DNA of 64,000 nt from Reyranellaceae bacterium (GCA_022844045.1 JALHMM010000002.1:62001-126000), one strand, 5' to 3'. Shown: positions 1 to 8,970, numbered from the stretch's first letter. Translations and numbers: made by a program. Notes: generated from the sequence alone by a model not told the origin.

Positions 1-1
1 T

Positions 2-409
2 TACACCGAGACCTTGCTGCCCAACGTCGCCGCGGGCATCACTGCGGCCAGTGACGCGAAGAAGCCATTCGACCAGATGATCGAGGTCAAGGTCTCCTTC
101 GACACCGACACCGAGCGCGCACTGCACGACACGCGGCACTGGGCGGCGCTGGCGCTGACATCGGAGGAGAAGATGTCGGTCGAGGACCCGGTCGAGATGC
201 AGCGCCTGGCCGACGCGCTGCCGCTAGAACGTGCCGCCAGCCGCTGGATCGTCTCGAACGACCCCGACGAGCATGTCGAGAAGGTCGGCTACTACGTCGG
301 GCTGGGCTTCCGCCACCTCGTGTTCCACGCGCCTGGCCCGGATCAGGCGCGCTTCCTGAAGCTCTACAGCGAGCAGGTGATGCCGCGTCTGCGCAAGAAA
401 TTCGGCTGA
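2..409 (+). CDS. F420-dependent glucose-6-phosphate dehydrogenase-like protein, C-terminal part
   Basis: This is the C-terminal ~135 residues of a luciferase-like (LLM) flavin/deazaflavin oxidoreductase; the 5' end lies outside the window. The segment LPLERAASRWIVSNDPDEHV and the C-terminal run predicting a substrate-contact loop resemble the G6PDH-type F420-dependent subfamily (Fgd). Such enzymes reduce F420 with a sugar phosphate or alcohol. The stop TGA overlaps the cofE ATG by one base, so it is in the cofE-cofD-cofC operon. That position fits a role in supplying F420H2. The family is well supported; the substrate is inferred from resemblance only. Confidence 0.8.
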   Translation, partial: YTETLLPNVAAGITAASDAKKPFDQMIEVKVSFDTDTERALHDTRHWAALALTSEEKMSVEDPVEMQRLADALPLERAASRWIVSNDPDEHVEKVGYYVGLGFRHLVFHAPGPDQARFLKLYSEQVMPRLRKKFG

Positions 410-1179
410 TGCCCACCCGCGCTGTCGAGATCCGCGCGCTGCCGGGCATCCCGATGGTGCGCGCGGGCGACGACCTCGTGTCGATCATCGCCGGCGGCGT
501 AGCTCGCGCCGACCTGGCGCCACGCGATGGCGACGTGTTGGTGGTCGCGCAGAAGGTGGTGTCCAAGGCCGAGGGCCGCAGCGTCGATCTCGCGACCGTT
601 ACGCCGTCGGCGGAGGCGATCAAGTTGGCAGCGGAGATTCAGAAGGACCCGCGATTGGTCCACCTGATTCTCTCGGAGTCGGTGCGTGTCGTGCGCGCCC
701 GGCCCAACGTGCTGATCGTCGAGCACAAGCTCGGCTTCGTCATGGCCAACGCCGGCATCGACCAGTCCAACGTCGCCAACCCGGACGGCCCGCAGATGGC
801 GCTGCTCCTGCCGGTCGATCCCGACGGCAGCGCCGAGAAGCTGCGCGCGGCGCTCTCGCGGCGTTTCGGCGCCAAGCTGGCGGTGATCATCAACGACAGC
901 TTCGGCCGAGCCTGGCGCCGCGGCACCTGCGGCGTCGCGGTCGGCGCGGCCGGCCTGCCGTCGCTGATGGACTTGCGCGGCAGCCCTGATCTGTTCGGCC
1001 GAGTCCTTCAGGTCAGCATCACCGGCCACGCCGACGAGATCGCCGCCGCCGCGTCATTGGTGCAAGGGCAGGGCGCCGAAGGCCAGCCCGTCGTGCTGGT
1101 TCGTGGATTGAGCTGGAGCGGCCCCGACAACAACGCCCACGAGCTGGTCCGGCCCGCGTCCGAGGACATGTTCCGATGA
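409..1179 (+). CDS. cofE: F420-0:gamma-glutamyl ligase
   Basis: CofE adds one or more gamma-linked glutamates to F420-0 using GTP. The 256-residue protein is the stand-alone length and has the family's early GDVLVVAQKVVSKAEGR segment (about residues 42-58) and the later INDSFGRAWRRGTCGVAVG segment. It lacks the extra ~200-residue nitroreductase-like C-terminal domain found in mycobacterial FbiB. Its ATG shares one base with the preceding stop, which suggests translational coupling. A large hairpin repeat separates it from cofD. The identification is strong because cofD and cofC follow directly. Confidence 0.95.
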   Translation: MPTRAVEIRALPGIPMVRAGDDLVSIIAGGVARADLAPRDGDVLVVAQKVVSKAEGRSVDLATVTPSAEAIKLAAEIQKDPRLVHLILSESVRVVRARPNVLIVEHKLGFVMANAGIDQSNVANPDGPQMALLLPVDPDGSAEKLRAALSRRFGAKLAVIINDSFGRAWRRGTCGVAVGAAGLPSLMDLRGSPDLFGRVLQVSITGHADEIAAAASLVQGQGAEGQPVVLVRGLSWSGPDNNAHELVRPASEDMFR

Positions 1180-1189
1180 CCGCTGCCTC

Positions 1190-1321
1190 TTACCTTCCCC
1201 CGGAGGGGGAAGGTGCCCGAAGGGCGGATGGGGGATGTCGAAGCCGGACTCCGGCGTCCGTCTTCGACATCCCCCATCCGTCGCGCTGCGCGCGCCACCT
1301 TCCCCCTCCGGGGGAAGGTAG
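1190..1321. repeat. Type A intergenic inverted repeat, copy 1
   Basis: This ~130-base element starts and ends with a hairpin of the CTTCCCCCGGAGGGGGAAGG type. Inside, GGTGCCCGAAGGGCGGATGG on the left pairs with CCCCATCCGTCGCG..CC on the right, so the whole unit can fold as a long branched stem. It fills the cofE-cofD gap and ends just before the cofD Shine-Dalgarno sequence (GGGGGAAG). Its loop differs from the other three copies in being GC-rich and partly palindromic. Confidence 0.85.
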
Positions 1322-1330
1322 GGGGAAGCG

Positions 1331-2269
1331 ATGACTCGCGGTCCTGTCGTCGCGCTGTCCGGCGGGGTCGGCGGCGCCAAGCTGGCGTTGGGGTTGAGCC
1401 GCGTGCTGCCGGCGAGCGACCTGACGGTGATCGCCAACACCGGCGATGATTTCGAGCATCTGGGGCTGAGCATCTGCCCCGACATCGACACGCTGACCTA
1501 TGCGCTGGCCGGCCTCGACAACCCCGCCACCGGCTGGGGTCGACGCGACGAGACCTGGTCGTTCATGGACAGCATCAAGGCGCTGGGCGGCGAGGACTGG
1601 TTCCGGCTCGGCGATCGCGATCTCGCCGTCCATGTCGAGCGCACGCGGCGCCTGCGGTCGGGCGAGGCGCTGTCGCAGATCACCATCGATTTCGCCGCCA
1701 GGCTCGGGATCGGCGTCCGCATCCTGCCGATGAGCGACGATCCCGTGCGCACCCGCGTGCTGAGCGACGGCGGCTGGATCGACTTCCAGGACTATTTCGT
1801 GCGCCAGCAATGCCGGCCGGTGGTGCGCGCGCTCAGCTTCGACGGTGCGCCGATGTCGCAGCCGGCGCCCGGTGTGATCCAGGCGTTGCGCACCGCCGGC
1901 GCCATCGTCATCTGCCCGTCGAACCCGTTCATCAGCATCGAGCCGATCCTCGCCGTGCCGGGAATCCGGGAAGCGATCGAGGCGAGTGGCGCGCCCGTCG
2001 TCGCGGTGTCGCCGATCATCGGCGGCAAGGCGGTGAAGGGGCCGACGGCGAAGATGATGGCCGAGTTGGGCATGGACGCGACGGCGCTGGGCGTCGCCCT
2101 GCGCTACGGCGATCTGCTGAACGGCTATGTCGTCGAGCATGAGGACGCCGCCGACGTCGCCGGCTTCGGCGCGCGCGTCACGGCGGCGAAGACGCTGATG
2201 CAGAGCCTCGAGGATCGCGAGGCGTTGGCGCGTGTCGTGCTCGAGGCCGCTGATTCGCTGCGCCGATGA
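1331..2269 (+). CDS. cofD: 2-phospho-L-lactate transferase (F420-0 synthesis)
   Basis: CofD joins the GMP-activated three-carbon moiety (phospholactate, phosphoenolpyruvate or phosphoglycerate, depending on lineage) to Fo. The 312-residue protein starts with the nucleotide-binding segment ALSGGVGGAKLALGL (residues 8-22), followed by ANTGDDFEHLG and CPDIDTLTYALAG. CPSNPFISIEPIL and PTAKMMAELG occur in the second half. All are characteristic of the CofD/UPF0052 fold, and the length is normal. The GGGGGAAG Shine-Dalgarno supports this ATG. The last codons overlap the cofC start (ATGA). Confidence 0.95.
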   Translation: MTRGPVVALSGGVGGAKLALGLSRVLPASDLTVIANTGDDFEHLGLSICPDIDTLTYALAGLDNPATGWGRRDETWSFMDSIKALGGEDWFRLGDRDLAVHVERTRRLRSGEALSQITIDFAARLGIGVRILPMSDDPVRTRVLSDGGWIDFQDYFVRQQCRPVVRALSFDGAPMSQPAPGVIQALRTAGAIVICPSNPFISIEPILAVPGIREAIEASGAPVVAVSPIIGGKAVKGPTAKMMAELGMDATALGVALRYGDLLNGYVVEHEDAADVAGFGARVTAAKTLMQSLEDREALARVVLEAADSLRR

Positions 2270-2916
2270 GCGACATCTGGGCCGTCATTCCGGTCAAGGA
2301 GTTCGAGGGCGCCAAACATCGGCTGTCGCCGCTGTTCAGCCCCGCGCAGCGCCGCCTGCTGGCCGAGACCATGCTCAGCGACGTGCTCGACGCGGTGGCG
2401 GGTGCGAAGCGTCTGGCCGGCATCATGCTGATCACGCTGGAGCCGATCGCGCGGGAGATGGCGGAGCGCATCGGCGCGCGGATCGAGACCGAGGGCGCAC
2501 GCGACGGCCATACCGGTTCCGTCACGGCGGGCCTGCGCATCCTGGCCGGCGAGGGCAAAGGCGGCTTCATCACCATGCCAGGCGACATCCCCGCCGTGCG
2601 CGCCGCTGAGGTCGACGCGGTCCTGGCGGCCCACAGGCCGGCGCCGTCCTTCACCATCTCGCCGGCGCATGACGACCTCGGCTCCAACGCGGTGATCTGC
2701 TCGCCACCCGACTCGGTGCCGCTGCGCTTCGGCGAGAACTCGTACTTTCCCCATCTCGACGCGGCGCGCGCGCAGGGCATCGAGCCCACCATCCTGCGTC
2801 AGCCCGGCATCGCCATGGATATCGACCACCCGGTCGACCTCGAGATGTTCCTGCGCCTGCCGCAATCCCAGGGGACGCGGACAAGGGCTCTGCTGGGACG
2901 GTTCGGCATCAGCTAG
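2266..2916 (+). CDS. cofC: Phospholactate/phosphoenolpyruvate guanylyltransferase
   Basis: CofC (FbiD in actinobacteria) activates the three-carbon acid with GTP for CofD. The 216-residue protein has an N-terminal nucleotidyltransferase segment VIPVKEFEGAKHRLSPLFS (residues 7-25), the MPGDIPAV segment near 105-112 and the family signature FGENSYFPHLDAA near 160. The start overlaps the cofD stop in an ATGA arrangement. The usual acid (2-phospholactate, PEP or 3-phosphoglycerate) cannot be read off with certainty. After this gene the strand is followed by an AT-rich regulatory-looking stretch. Confidence 0.94.
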   Translation: MSDIWAVIPVKEFEGAKHRLSPLFSPAQRRLLAETMLSDVLDAVAGAKRLAGIMLITLEPIAREMAERIGARIETEGARDGHTGSVTAGLRILAGEGKGGFITMPGDIPAVRAAEVDAVLAAHRPAPSFTISPAHDDLGSNAVICSPPDSVPLRFGENSYFPHLDAARAQGIEPTILRQPGIAMDIDHPVDLEMFLRLPQSQGTRTRALLGRFGIS

Positions 2917-2954
2917 GCGGGTTTCGGACGGGCGGGGTGCGACCGACCGACGCA

Positions 2955-3033
2955 CTGACGTCAGCTTCTTGACGTTCTTCAAGAATTACCTTATTCGAGA
3001 ATTATAGCTCATTGATTTGACGTTAATTTGACG
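2955..3033 (+). promoter_or_regulatory. Putative promoter/operator region of the RTX gene
   Basis: The ~200-base gap before the RTX gene is clearly AT-richer than its surroundings. It contains a perfect 10-base palindrome CTGACGTCAG (2955-2964) and three TTGACG hexamers, at 2969, 3017 and 3028, each usable as a -35 box. TATTCG at 2992 and TATAGC at 3004 are possible -10 boxes. The repeated TTGACG(T/C)T unit could also be a regulator site. No specific regulator can be named. Confidence 0.35.
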
Positions 3034-3113
3034 CTTCAGATCGGTCGATTAACGGTCGCTCGCGGCGACCGACCTGCTGCCGATCAGCTGTTACAGGTGT
3101 TGGTACTCCGCCC

Positions 3114-4469
3114 ATGGCAACGTTCACTTACGGCACATCGGGTGCGCCGACGTCGAGCTACTCGCTCACCGTCACCCGTTACGACGAGTCGGGTAACGCG
3201 ACGGCCGACTCGGTCGCCGGTCGGACCTGGACCAGCCTGAGCGCCCGCATCGGTAACGGCAACAGCGGCACCGCGGACTCCCTGGTGATGACCGGCGGCG
3301 ACGATCTGTTGGCCTGGGATGACTACACCACCAGCACGCCCGGTGGCGCGCTCAATGGTGGCGGCGAATACTACGCGTTCCAGAACAGCAGCCGCACCCG
3401 TGCGGTCGAGACGATCGCGGCTGGCGCGGGCAACGACCTTGTCAACCTGACCTACGAACGGACCGGTGAGGTCTACTGGCAGTGGGATCTCGCCGCCGGC
3501 GGCGCCAATGCCAGCATGTGGGTCGACGGCGGCACGGGCGACGACATCATCTGGGGCCACAATCCCGGCGAGTTCCTCTACGGCGGCGCCGACAACGACT
3601 GGATCGGCGGCGGCGCGGGCAACGACAGCCTGTTCGGCGGCACCGGCAACGACTCGGTGGTCGGCGGCCTGGGCAACGACCGCCTGCAGGGCGACGACGG
3701 CAACGACATCCTGATCGACCTGTCGGGCAACAACGCGCTCTACGGTGGCATCGGCAATGACTCGGCCTATGGCGGTATCGGCAACGACACGATCCTGGGC
3801 GACGACGGCGACGATCTGATCAGCGACGCCGGCGGTACCAACCAGCTCGAGGGCGGTATCGGCAACGATTTCATCTACGGCGGCAGCGGCGCCGACAGCG
3901 CCTTTGGCGGCGACAACAACGACGCGATCGCGGGCTTCGACGGCAACGACACCGTCGACGGTGGCCTCGGCGAGGACGCGATGTGGGGCGTCAACGGTGC
4001 CGACACGATCTACGGCGGCGGCGACACCGACTACCTCTACGGTGGCGCCGGCGATGGCGACACGATGTACGGCGGCGGCGGCGACGACTTCTTCTATTTC
4101 GCGCGCGGCGACGGCGCTGGCGACCGCATCTTCGACTCCAGCGGCACCAACACGATCGTCGCCTTCGGTGGATTCGCCGACGCGAGCACCGGTCAGTGGT
4201 GGATCCCGGGTAGCGGCGTGTCGGACAACAACGGCGCGACGATCGGCGATGCCTTGGGCGGCAGCGGCTCGGGCGTGTCGATCAGCTACGCCGCCGGCAA
4301 TGTCTTCACGCTGAGCATCCTCGGCATCGGCGCGGCCTCGATCATCGGCGAAGCCGACGAGGTCCAGCGCATCGTCCTCTGGAACTCCGACAACACCCTG
4401 CCCAACCAGACCCAGGAAGTCTTCGCCTGGAACGGCAGCCAGTTCGCGTTCATCGGGTTCGAAGGATAA
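3114..4469 (+). CDS. RTX-type calcium-binding secreted protein
   Basis: This 451-residue acidic protein has an N-terminal ~130 residues of unknown function. It then has a beta-roll region (about residues 140-320) of repeated GGxGxDxLx nonapeptides, such as GGAGNDSLFGG and GGIGNDSAYGG. Such repeats bind calcium outside the cell. There is no N-terminal signal peptide, as expected for type I secretion through a C-terminal signal; no type I exporter gene is present here. No catalytic domain is recognisable, so a surface-layer, adhesin or structural role is possible. It sits alone between cofC and fbiC and is convergent with fbiC. Confidence 0.85.
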   Translation: MATFTYGTSGAPTSSYSLTVTRYDESGNATADSVAGRTWTSLSARIGNGNSGTADSLVMTGGDDLLAWDDYTTSTPGGALNGGGEYYAFQNSSRTRAVETIAAGAGNDLVNLTYERTGEVYWQWDLAAGGANASMWVDGGTGDDIIWGHNPGEFLYGGADNDWIGGGAGNDSLFGGTGNDSVVGGLGNDRLQGDDGNDILIDLSGNNALYGGIGNDSAYGGIGNDTILGDDGDDLISDAGGTNQLEGGIGNDFIYGGSGADSAFGGDNNDAIAGFDGNDTVDGGLGEDAMWGVNGADTIYGGGDTDYLYGGAGDGDTMYGGGGDDFFYFARGDGAGDRIFDSSGTNTIVAFGGFADASTGQWWIPGSGVSDNNGATIGDALGGSGSGVSISYAAGNVFTLSILGIGAASIIGEADEVQRIVLWNSDNTLPNQTQEVFAWNGSQFAFIGFEG

Positions 4470-4472
4470 CCG

Positions 4473-4576
4473 CCGTCATCCTGAGCGCAGCGAAGGATCT
4501 CGCGGTAGCGCGCTCAGGTGGACGCGTGGTGCGGATTGCACCACCGCAGGGTCCTTCGCTGCGCTCAGGACGACGG
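4473..4576. repeat. Type C inverted repeat, copy 1 (possible bidirectional terminator)
   Basis: The outer arms TCATCCTGAGCGCAGCGAAG and CTTCGCTGCGCTCAGGACGA are near-perfect complements and enclose a second, shorter stem around GGTGCGGATTGCACC. The element lies exactly between two convergent gene ends (the RTX gene and fbiC). A bidirectional terminator or mRNA-end stabiliser is therefore possible, although there is no T-run. Confidence 0.75.
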
Positions 4577-4580
4577 AGAC

Positions 4581-6929
4581 CTAGCGCGCCGCGGCGCGCT
4601 GCTTCTTGCGCGGCGGGGTTTGAACGACCGGGGCGAGCTCGCCGGCGTTGAAGGACGCCGCATGGCGCTCGTCGGCGACACTGCCGTAAGTAGTGCCGCG
4701 CTGCTGCGGCGTGCGGCCGATCGAGCGGATCAGCTTTTCCATCTCGTGCGGCGGGAATTCCTGGCCGTGCTGCGTGCCGGCGGCGCGCGAGATGCTCTCG
4801 TTCATCAAGGTGCCGCCGAGATCGTTGGCGCCGGACTGCAGGCAGATCGCCGCGCCCGCCGGTCCCATCTTCACCCACGATGTCTGGATGTTGGGGATCA
4901 GCGGATGCAGGCTGAGCCGCGCGATGGCGTGCATGATCACCGCCTCGCGGAAGGTCGGTCCCTTGCGCGCGAGACCCAACCGATACATCGGCGCTTCCAT
5001 GTGCACGAAGGGCAGGGGCACGAACTCGGTGAAGCCGCCGGTCTCGGCCTGCAGGTCGCGCAGCGCCAGCAGGTGCTTGGCCCAGGAGCGCGACGACTCG
5101 ACATGGCCGTACATGATGGTCGAGGTCGTGCGCAGCCCGACGCCATGCGCCGCGCGCTGCACGTCGAGCCATTGCTGGGTGTTGATCTTGTCCGGGCAGA
5201 TGATGCGGCGGACCTCGTCGTCGAGGATCTCGGCGGCGGTGCCGGGCAGCGTCCCTAAGCCGGCTTGCTTCAGCTCGGCGAGGAAGTCGGGAATCGACTT
5301 GTTCGAGGTGGCGGCGCCCTGCGTCACTTCCAGCGCGGAGAAGGCGTGGATGTGCATGTCGGGGACCACCGCCTTGATGGCGCGGCAGATCGCGACGTAG
5401 GTCTCGCCGGTGTAGTCGGGATGGATGCCACCCTGCATGCAAACCTCGGTGGCGCCGCGATCCCAGGCTTCGACGGCGCGGCGCTGCACTTCCTCGAGGT
5501 CCAGGTCGTAGGGTGAGCCGCGCAGATCCTCGTGCGTGCGCCCCTTCGAGAAGGCGCAGAACTTGCAGCGGAAATAGCAGATGTTGGTGTAGTTGATGTT
5601 GCGGTTGACGACGTAGCGGATCACGTCACCACTCACCGAGCGGCGCAGCGCGTCGGCCGCCTGGTTGACATAGCGGTAGTCGATGTCGCGCGAGGCGAAC
5701 AGGCGCATGATCTGCGTCTCATCGAGACGCTCGCCCGCTGTCGCCCGCTCGACGATGCGCTCGACCTCCGGATCGACCGCGCGCGACAGCGCCAGCGGCG
5801 TCGGCGGCGGCTCGGTGTTGCCCGGCGCCCAGTCGTCGTCGCGCGCGAAGCCCTCGGCGTCGCTCATCCTGCGCACGCGCGTGGCGATCTCCGGCGCCAA
5901 CCACGTGTCGGCGTCGCGCACATAGGAGGGATAGACCGGCAGGCGGTTGACCAGCAGCTTGCCGACCTCGGCGCTGCGCCGCGACAGCTCGGCGATCGCC
6001 GGCCACGGCGCTTCGGGATTCACGTGGTCGGGCGTCACGGGCGACACGCCGCCCCAGTCGTTCAGGCCGGCGCCGACCAGCTTCTGGTAGACGCCGGGCG
6101 ACAGATTCGGCGGCGCCTGCAGGTTCATGTCCGGCCCGAGGATCAGCCGTGCGACGGCGATGGTCCACAGCAGCTCGGGCAGATCGGGCTCTTCTGAGTC
6201 GGCGAGCTTGGTGTCGGGCTTGGCGCGGAAGTTCTGGATGATGACTTCCTGGATGTGCCCGTACCTGGCGTGCAGATCGCGAATCGCCTCCAGCGACTCG
6301 ATGCGTTCCTGCCGCGTCTCGCCGATGCCGATCAGGATGCCCGTGGTGAACGGCACCCTGAGCTCGCCGGCCAGCCGGATGGTCTCCAGCCGTACCGCGG
6401 GATGCTTGTCGGGCGAGCCGAAATGCGGACCGCCGCGCTCGCTCAGCCGCTCGCTGGTGGTCTCCAGCATGATGCCCTGGCTGGCGGTGACCTTGCGCAG
6501 CGCCGCGATCTCGTCGCGGGTCATCACGCCGGGGTTGGAATGCGGCAGCAGGCTGGTCTCCTTGAGCACCAACGCGCACATCGCGGTTAGATATTCGATG
6601 GTCGTGGCGTAGCCGAGTTCCCGCAGCGCGTCTTCCGCTGCGCGATAGCGCAGCTCCGGCTTGTCGCCCAGGGTGAACAGCGCCTCGGTGCAGCCGGCGG
6701 CCTGGCCGGCGCGGGCGATCGCCAGGACTTCGTCGGGCGACAAATACGCCGGCTTGGTCGCATGCGGCCGCTCGGCGAAGGTGCAGTAGTGGCAGACATC
6801 GCGGCAGAGCTTGGTCAGCGGGATGAAGACCTTGCGCGAGTACGTGATCAGCCGGCCATGCGCGGCGTCGCGCATGTGCGCGGCCTCCGCCATCAGCTCG
6901 TCCAGCGGTCTGTCGAAACGCGACGCCAT
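4581..6929 (-). CDS. fbiC: FbiC: fused CofG/CofH, Fo synthase
   Basis: This 782-residue bifunctional radical SAM enzyme makes Fo, the deazaflavin core of F420, from tyrosine and 5-amino-6-ribitylaminouracil. The CofG-like half comes first, with its iron-sulfur cluster motif CRDVCHYC (C42, C46, C49). The CofH-like half follows, with CYFRCKFC (C451, C455, C458). This is the order and length known for actinobacterial FbiC; archaea usually have separate genes. The start chosen is the ATG giving MASRFDRPL; an upstream in-frame extension is Arg-rich and unlike the family. It is divergent from an LLM oxidoreductase gene 77 bases away. Confidence 0.96.
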   Translation of the reverse strand: MASRFDRPLDELMAEAAHMRDAAHGRLITYSRKVFIPLTKLCRDVCHYCTFAERPHATKPAYLSPDEVLAIARAGQAAGCTEALFTLGDKPELRYRAAEDALRELGYATTIEYLTAMCALVLKETSLLPHSNPGVMTRDEIAALRKVTASQGIMLETTSERLSERGGPHFGSPDKHPAVRLETIRLAGELRVPFTTGILIGIGETRQERIESLEAIRDLHARYGHIQEVIIQNFRAKPDTKLADSEEPDLPELLWTIAVARLILGPDMNLQAPPNLSPGVYQKLVGAGLNDWGGVSPVTPDHVNPEAPWPAIAELSRRSAEVGKLLVNRLPVYPSYVRDADTWLAPEIATRVRRMSDAEGFARDDDWAPGNTEPPPTPLALSRAVDPEVERIVERATAGERLDETQIMRLFASRDIDYRYVNQAADALRRSVSGDVIRYVVNRNINYTNICYFRCKFCAFSKGRTHEDLRGSPYDLDLEEVQRRAVEAWDRGATEVCMQGGIHPDYTGETYVAICRAIKAVVPDMHIHAFSALEVTQGAATSNKSIPDFLAELKQAGLGTLPGTAAEILDDEVRRIICPDKINTQQWLDVQRAAHGVGLRTTSTIMYGHVESSRSWAKHLLALRDLQAETGGFTEFVPLPFVHMEAPMYRLGLARKGPTFREAVIMHAIARLSLHPLIPNIQTSWVKMGPAGAAICLQSGANDLGGTLMNESISRAAGTQHGQEFPPHEMEKLIRSIGRTPQQRGTTYGSVADERHAASFNAGELAPVVQTPPRKKQRAAAR

Positions 6930-7006
6930 CTCAGCTCCGCAACTTATCCTTGGCCGTATCGTGTAGTATCGCCGCCGACGACGCAATGTTGGGAAGGGCG
7001 CACGCC

Positions 7007-7960
7007 ATGCAGATCGGCTTCAACGCACCGACGGCCGGGGCCCTGTATGGGGTCGAAAACCTTACGCGCATTGTGGTCGGAGGCGAGGCGCTCGGGTACG
7101 ACTACGCGACCTTCAGCGACCATGTGGTGATCCCCACCGACATCCACGCCAAGTACCCCTACAGCTCCAGCGGCGAGTTCCCGTCGGGCTCGCGTGGCGG
7201 CCGCCACGAGCAGCTCACCGAGATGGCCTTCGTCGCCGGCATGACGAAGAAGCTGCGGCTGGTGTCCTCGGTGATGGTCGTGCCGCACCGCCCGGCGATG
7301 CTGACGGCCAAGATCCTGTCGAGCATCGACGTGCTCAGCGGCGGCAGGCTGGTCGTTGGCATCGGCGCCGGCTGGATGAAGGAAGAGTTCGAGGCGCTGC
7401 AGCTGCCCGACTTCGCGGCGCGCGGCAAGGTGACCGATGAATACATCGCCGCCTTCAAGGAGCTGTGGACCAACGAGGCGCCGAAGTTCGCCGGCGAGTA
7501 TGTGAAGTTCGGCGACGTGCTGTTCGAGCCCAAGCCGGTGCAAAAGCCGCATCCGCCGATCTGGGTCGGCGGCGAGAGCGGCCCGGCGCTGCGCCGCACG
7601 GCCAGGCTCGGCGACGCCTGGTACCCGATCGGCACCAACCCCGAGAACCCGCTCGATAGCCTCAAGCGGTTCAAGACCCAGGTCGCGCGCCTGCGCAAGA
7701 TGACGGCGGAGGCGGGCCGTAACCCCGATGCGGTGGGCCTGACGTTGCGCGTCACCGGCCATGGCGAGGGCGTGCCGGCGCTGGCCGGCGACGGCGAGCG
7801 CCGCCTGTTCTCGGGCAAGCCGGCCGATATCGCGGCGGATATCCGCGCGCTGCGTGACATCGGTGTCAGCTGCCTCGACTTCGGCTTCCCAGGCGACACC
7901 GCCGACGCGATGCTGGGTCACATGCGGAAGCTGCGCAGCGAGGTGCTGGCGCTGGTCTAG
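7007..7960 (+). CDS. LLM-class F420-dependent oxidoreductase
   Basis: This 317-residue luciferase-like TIM-barrel protein starts MQIGFNAP after a GGGAAGGG ribosome site. Family marks are the SDHVVIP segment near residue 30, GGRLVVGIGAGWMKEEFEA near 112-130, and KPVQKPHPPIWVGGES near 175-190. This TIGR03619-like group typically uses F420 as hydride carrier. It faces away from fbiC with only 77 bases between them, so the two may share a control region. The substrate is unknown. Confidence 0.9.
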   Translation: MQIGFNAPTAGALYGVENLTRIVVGGEALGYDYATFSDHVVIPTDIHAKYPYSSSGEFPSGSRGGRHEQLTEMAFVAGMTKKLRLVSSVMVVPHRPAMLTAKILSSIDVLSGGRLVVGIGAGWMKEEFEALQLPDFAARGKVTDEYIAAFKELWTNEAPKFAGEYVKFGDVLFEPKPVQKPHPPIWVGGESGPALRRTARLGDAWYPIGTNPENPLDSLKRFKTQVARLRKMTAEAGRNPDAVGLTLRVTGHGEGVPALAGDGERRLFSGKPADIAADIRALRDIGVSCLDFGFPGDTADAMLGHMRKLRSEVLALV

Positions 7961-8038
7961 GCTATCGTCAGCGGCTGATCCATTAATAGGTCGCGAGACC
8001 CCCTGATGATCCGTTTATGGATCAAACAGGTCCGTAGC

Positions 8039-8074
8039 GAGCGATCCTTCGATATCACAAGGATCTCTCGCTCC
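8039..8074. terminator. Possible hairpin terminator between convergent LLM genes
   Basis: GAGCGATCCTT and AAGGATCTCTCGCTC can pair around a short loop, with a four-base bulge on one side. The 155-base gap joins the 3' ends of two convergent genes. There is no clear T-run, so function is uncertain. A second small GATCC..GGATC stem lies just upstream. Confidence 0.3.
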
Positions 8075-8115
8075 GTTTCGATAAGACAGATGGAGTCTCG
8101 GGTTCAGAAGCTGCG

Positions 8116-8970
8116 CTAGCTGTCCAGCTTCCTGATTATCGCCGACCACTTGTCCATTTCAGGCAGCACCGCGTCCAGCTTCGCCGACTCGAAGGTGATG
8201 ATGACGCGCGACACGCCGCCGTCGCGGTCGCGCTTCAGCAGATCGGCGTCGGGCTTGGCGCCCCAGATCGTCACCGGCACGGAGGCGAGGTCGCGGTTGG
8301 CCTCGGCGGCCATCTGCCGGAAGTTGGGCATCAGGTCGAAGACATCGTCGTACTGCTTGCGTGCGCGATGGGGAAGCCAGCCGTCGCCGTAGCGCAGGGC
8401 GCGGCGGGCGGAGAAAGGGAAGGCGCCGCCGACCAGGATCGGCGGGTGCGGCTTCTGCACCGGCTTGGGCCAGGCCATCATCGGATCGAAGTTCACCAAC
8501 TCGCCGTGATACTCGGCCTTGGACTTGGTCCAGATCACCTTCATCGCCTCGATGCGCTCGCGCGCCAGCTTGTGGCGCTGCTCGAACACCGTGCCGTGGT
8601 TCTCCATCTCGTCCTGGTTCCAGCCATTGCCGACGCCGAACAGGAAACGGCCGTTGGAGATGTGATCGATCGAGGCCACCAGCTTGGCGGTCTGGATCGG
8701 ATCGCGCTGCGCCACCAGGCAGACGCCGGTGCCGACCAGCAGCTTGGTGGTCGCCGCCGCCGCGGCGGTCAGCGCCACGAACGGGTCCATCGCGTCGTAG
8801 TACTTCTTCGGCACCTCGCCGCCGCTGGGGAAGGGCGACTTGCGCGACAGGGGGATATGCGAGTGCTCCGGCGCCCACAGCGAATCGAAACCGCGCTCCT
8901 CGAGCGCGCGGCCCATCTCGGCCGGCGTCATCGAGTAGTCGGTGAAGAAGACCGCACCGCCGATTTTCAT
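8116..8970 (-). CDS. LLM-class F420-dependent oxidoreductase
   Basis: This 284-residue luciferase-like protein starts MKIGGAVFF; a longer reading frame upstream only translates the type A repeat and is rejected. It has WAPEHSHIPLSR near residue 33, SNGRFLFGVGNGWNQDEMENHG near 108-129, and KPVQKPHPPILVGGAFPFSARR near 172-193. The EHSHIP segment and overall length fit the TIGR03619 group of F420-dependent enzymes. The type A repeat (copy 2) separates it from a second LLM gene on the same strand. The substrate is unknown. Confidence 0.9.
   Translation of the reverse strand: MKIGGAVFFTDYSMTPAEMGRALEERGFDSLWAPEHSHIPLSRKSPFPSGGEVPKKYYDAMDPFVALTAAAAATTKLLVGTGVCLVAQRDPIQTAKLVASIDHISNGRFLFGVGNGWNQDEMENHGTVFEQRHKLARERIEAMKVIWTKSKAEYHGELVNFDPMMAWPKPVQKPHPPILVGGAFPFSARRALRYGDGWLPHRARKQYDDVFDLMPNFRQMAAEANRDLASVPVTIWGAKPDADLLKRDRDGGVSRVIITFESAKLDAVLPEMDKWSAIIRKLDS

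Noticed and set aside
2955-2964. CTGACGTCAG as a specific regulator operator
   Set aside because: The palindrome is real, but without a known partner or repeated occurrences upstream of other genes no regulator can be assigned; it is listed only as a putative regulatory region.
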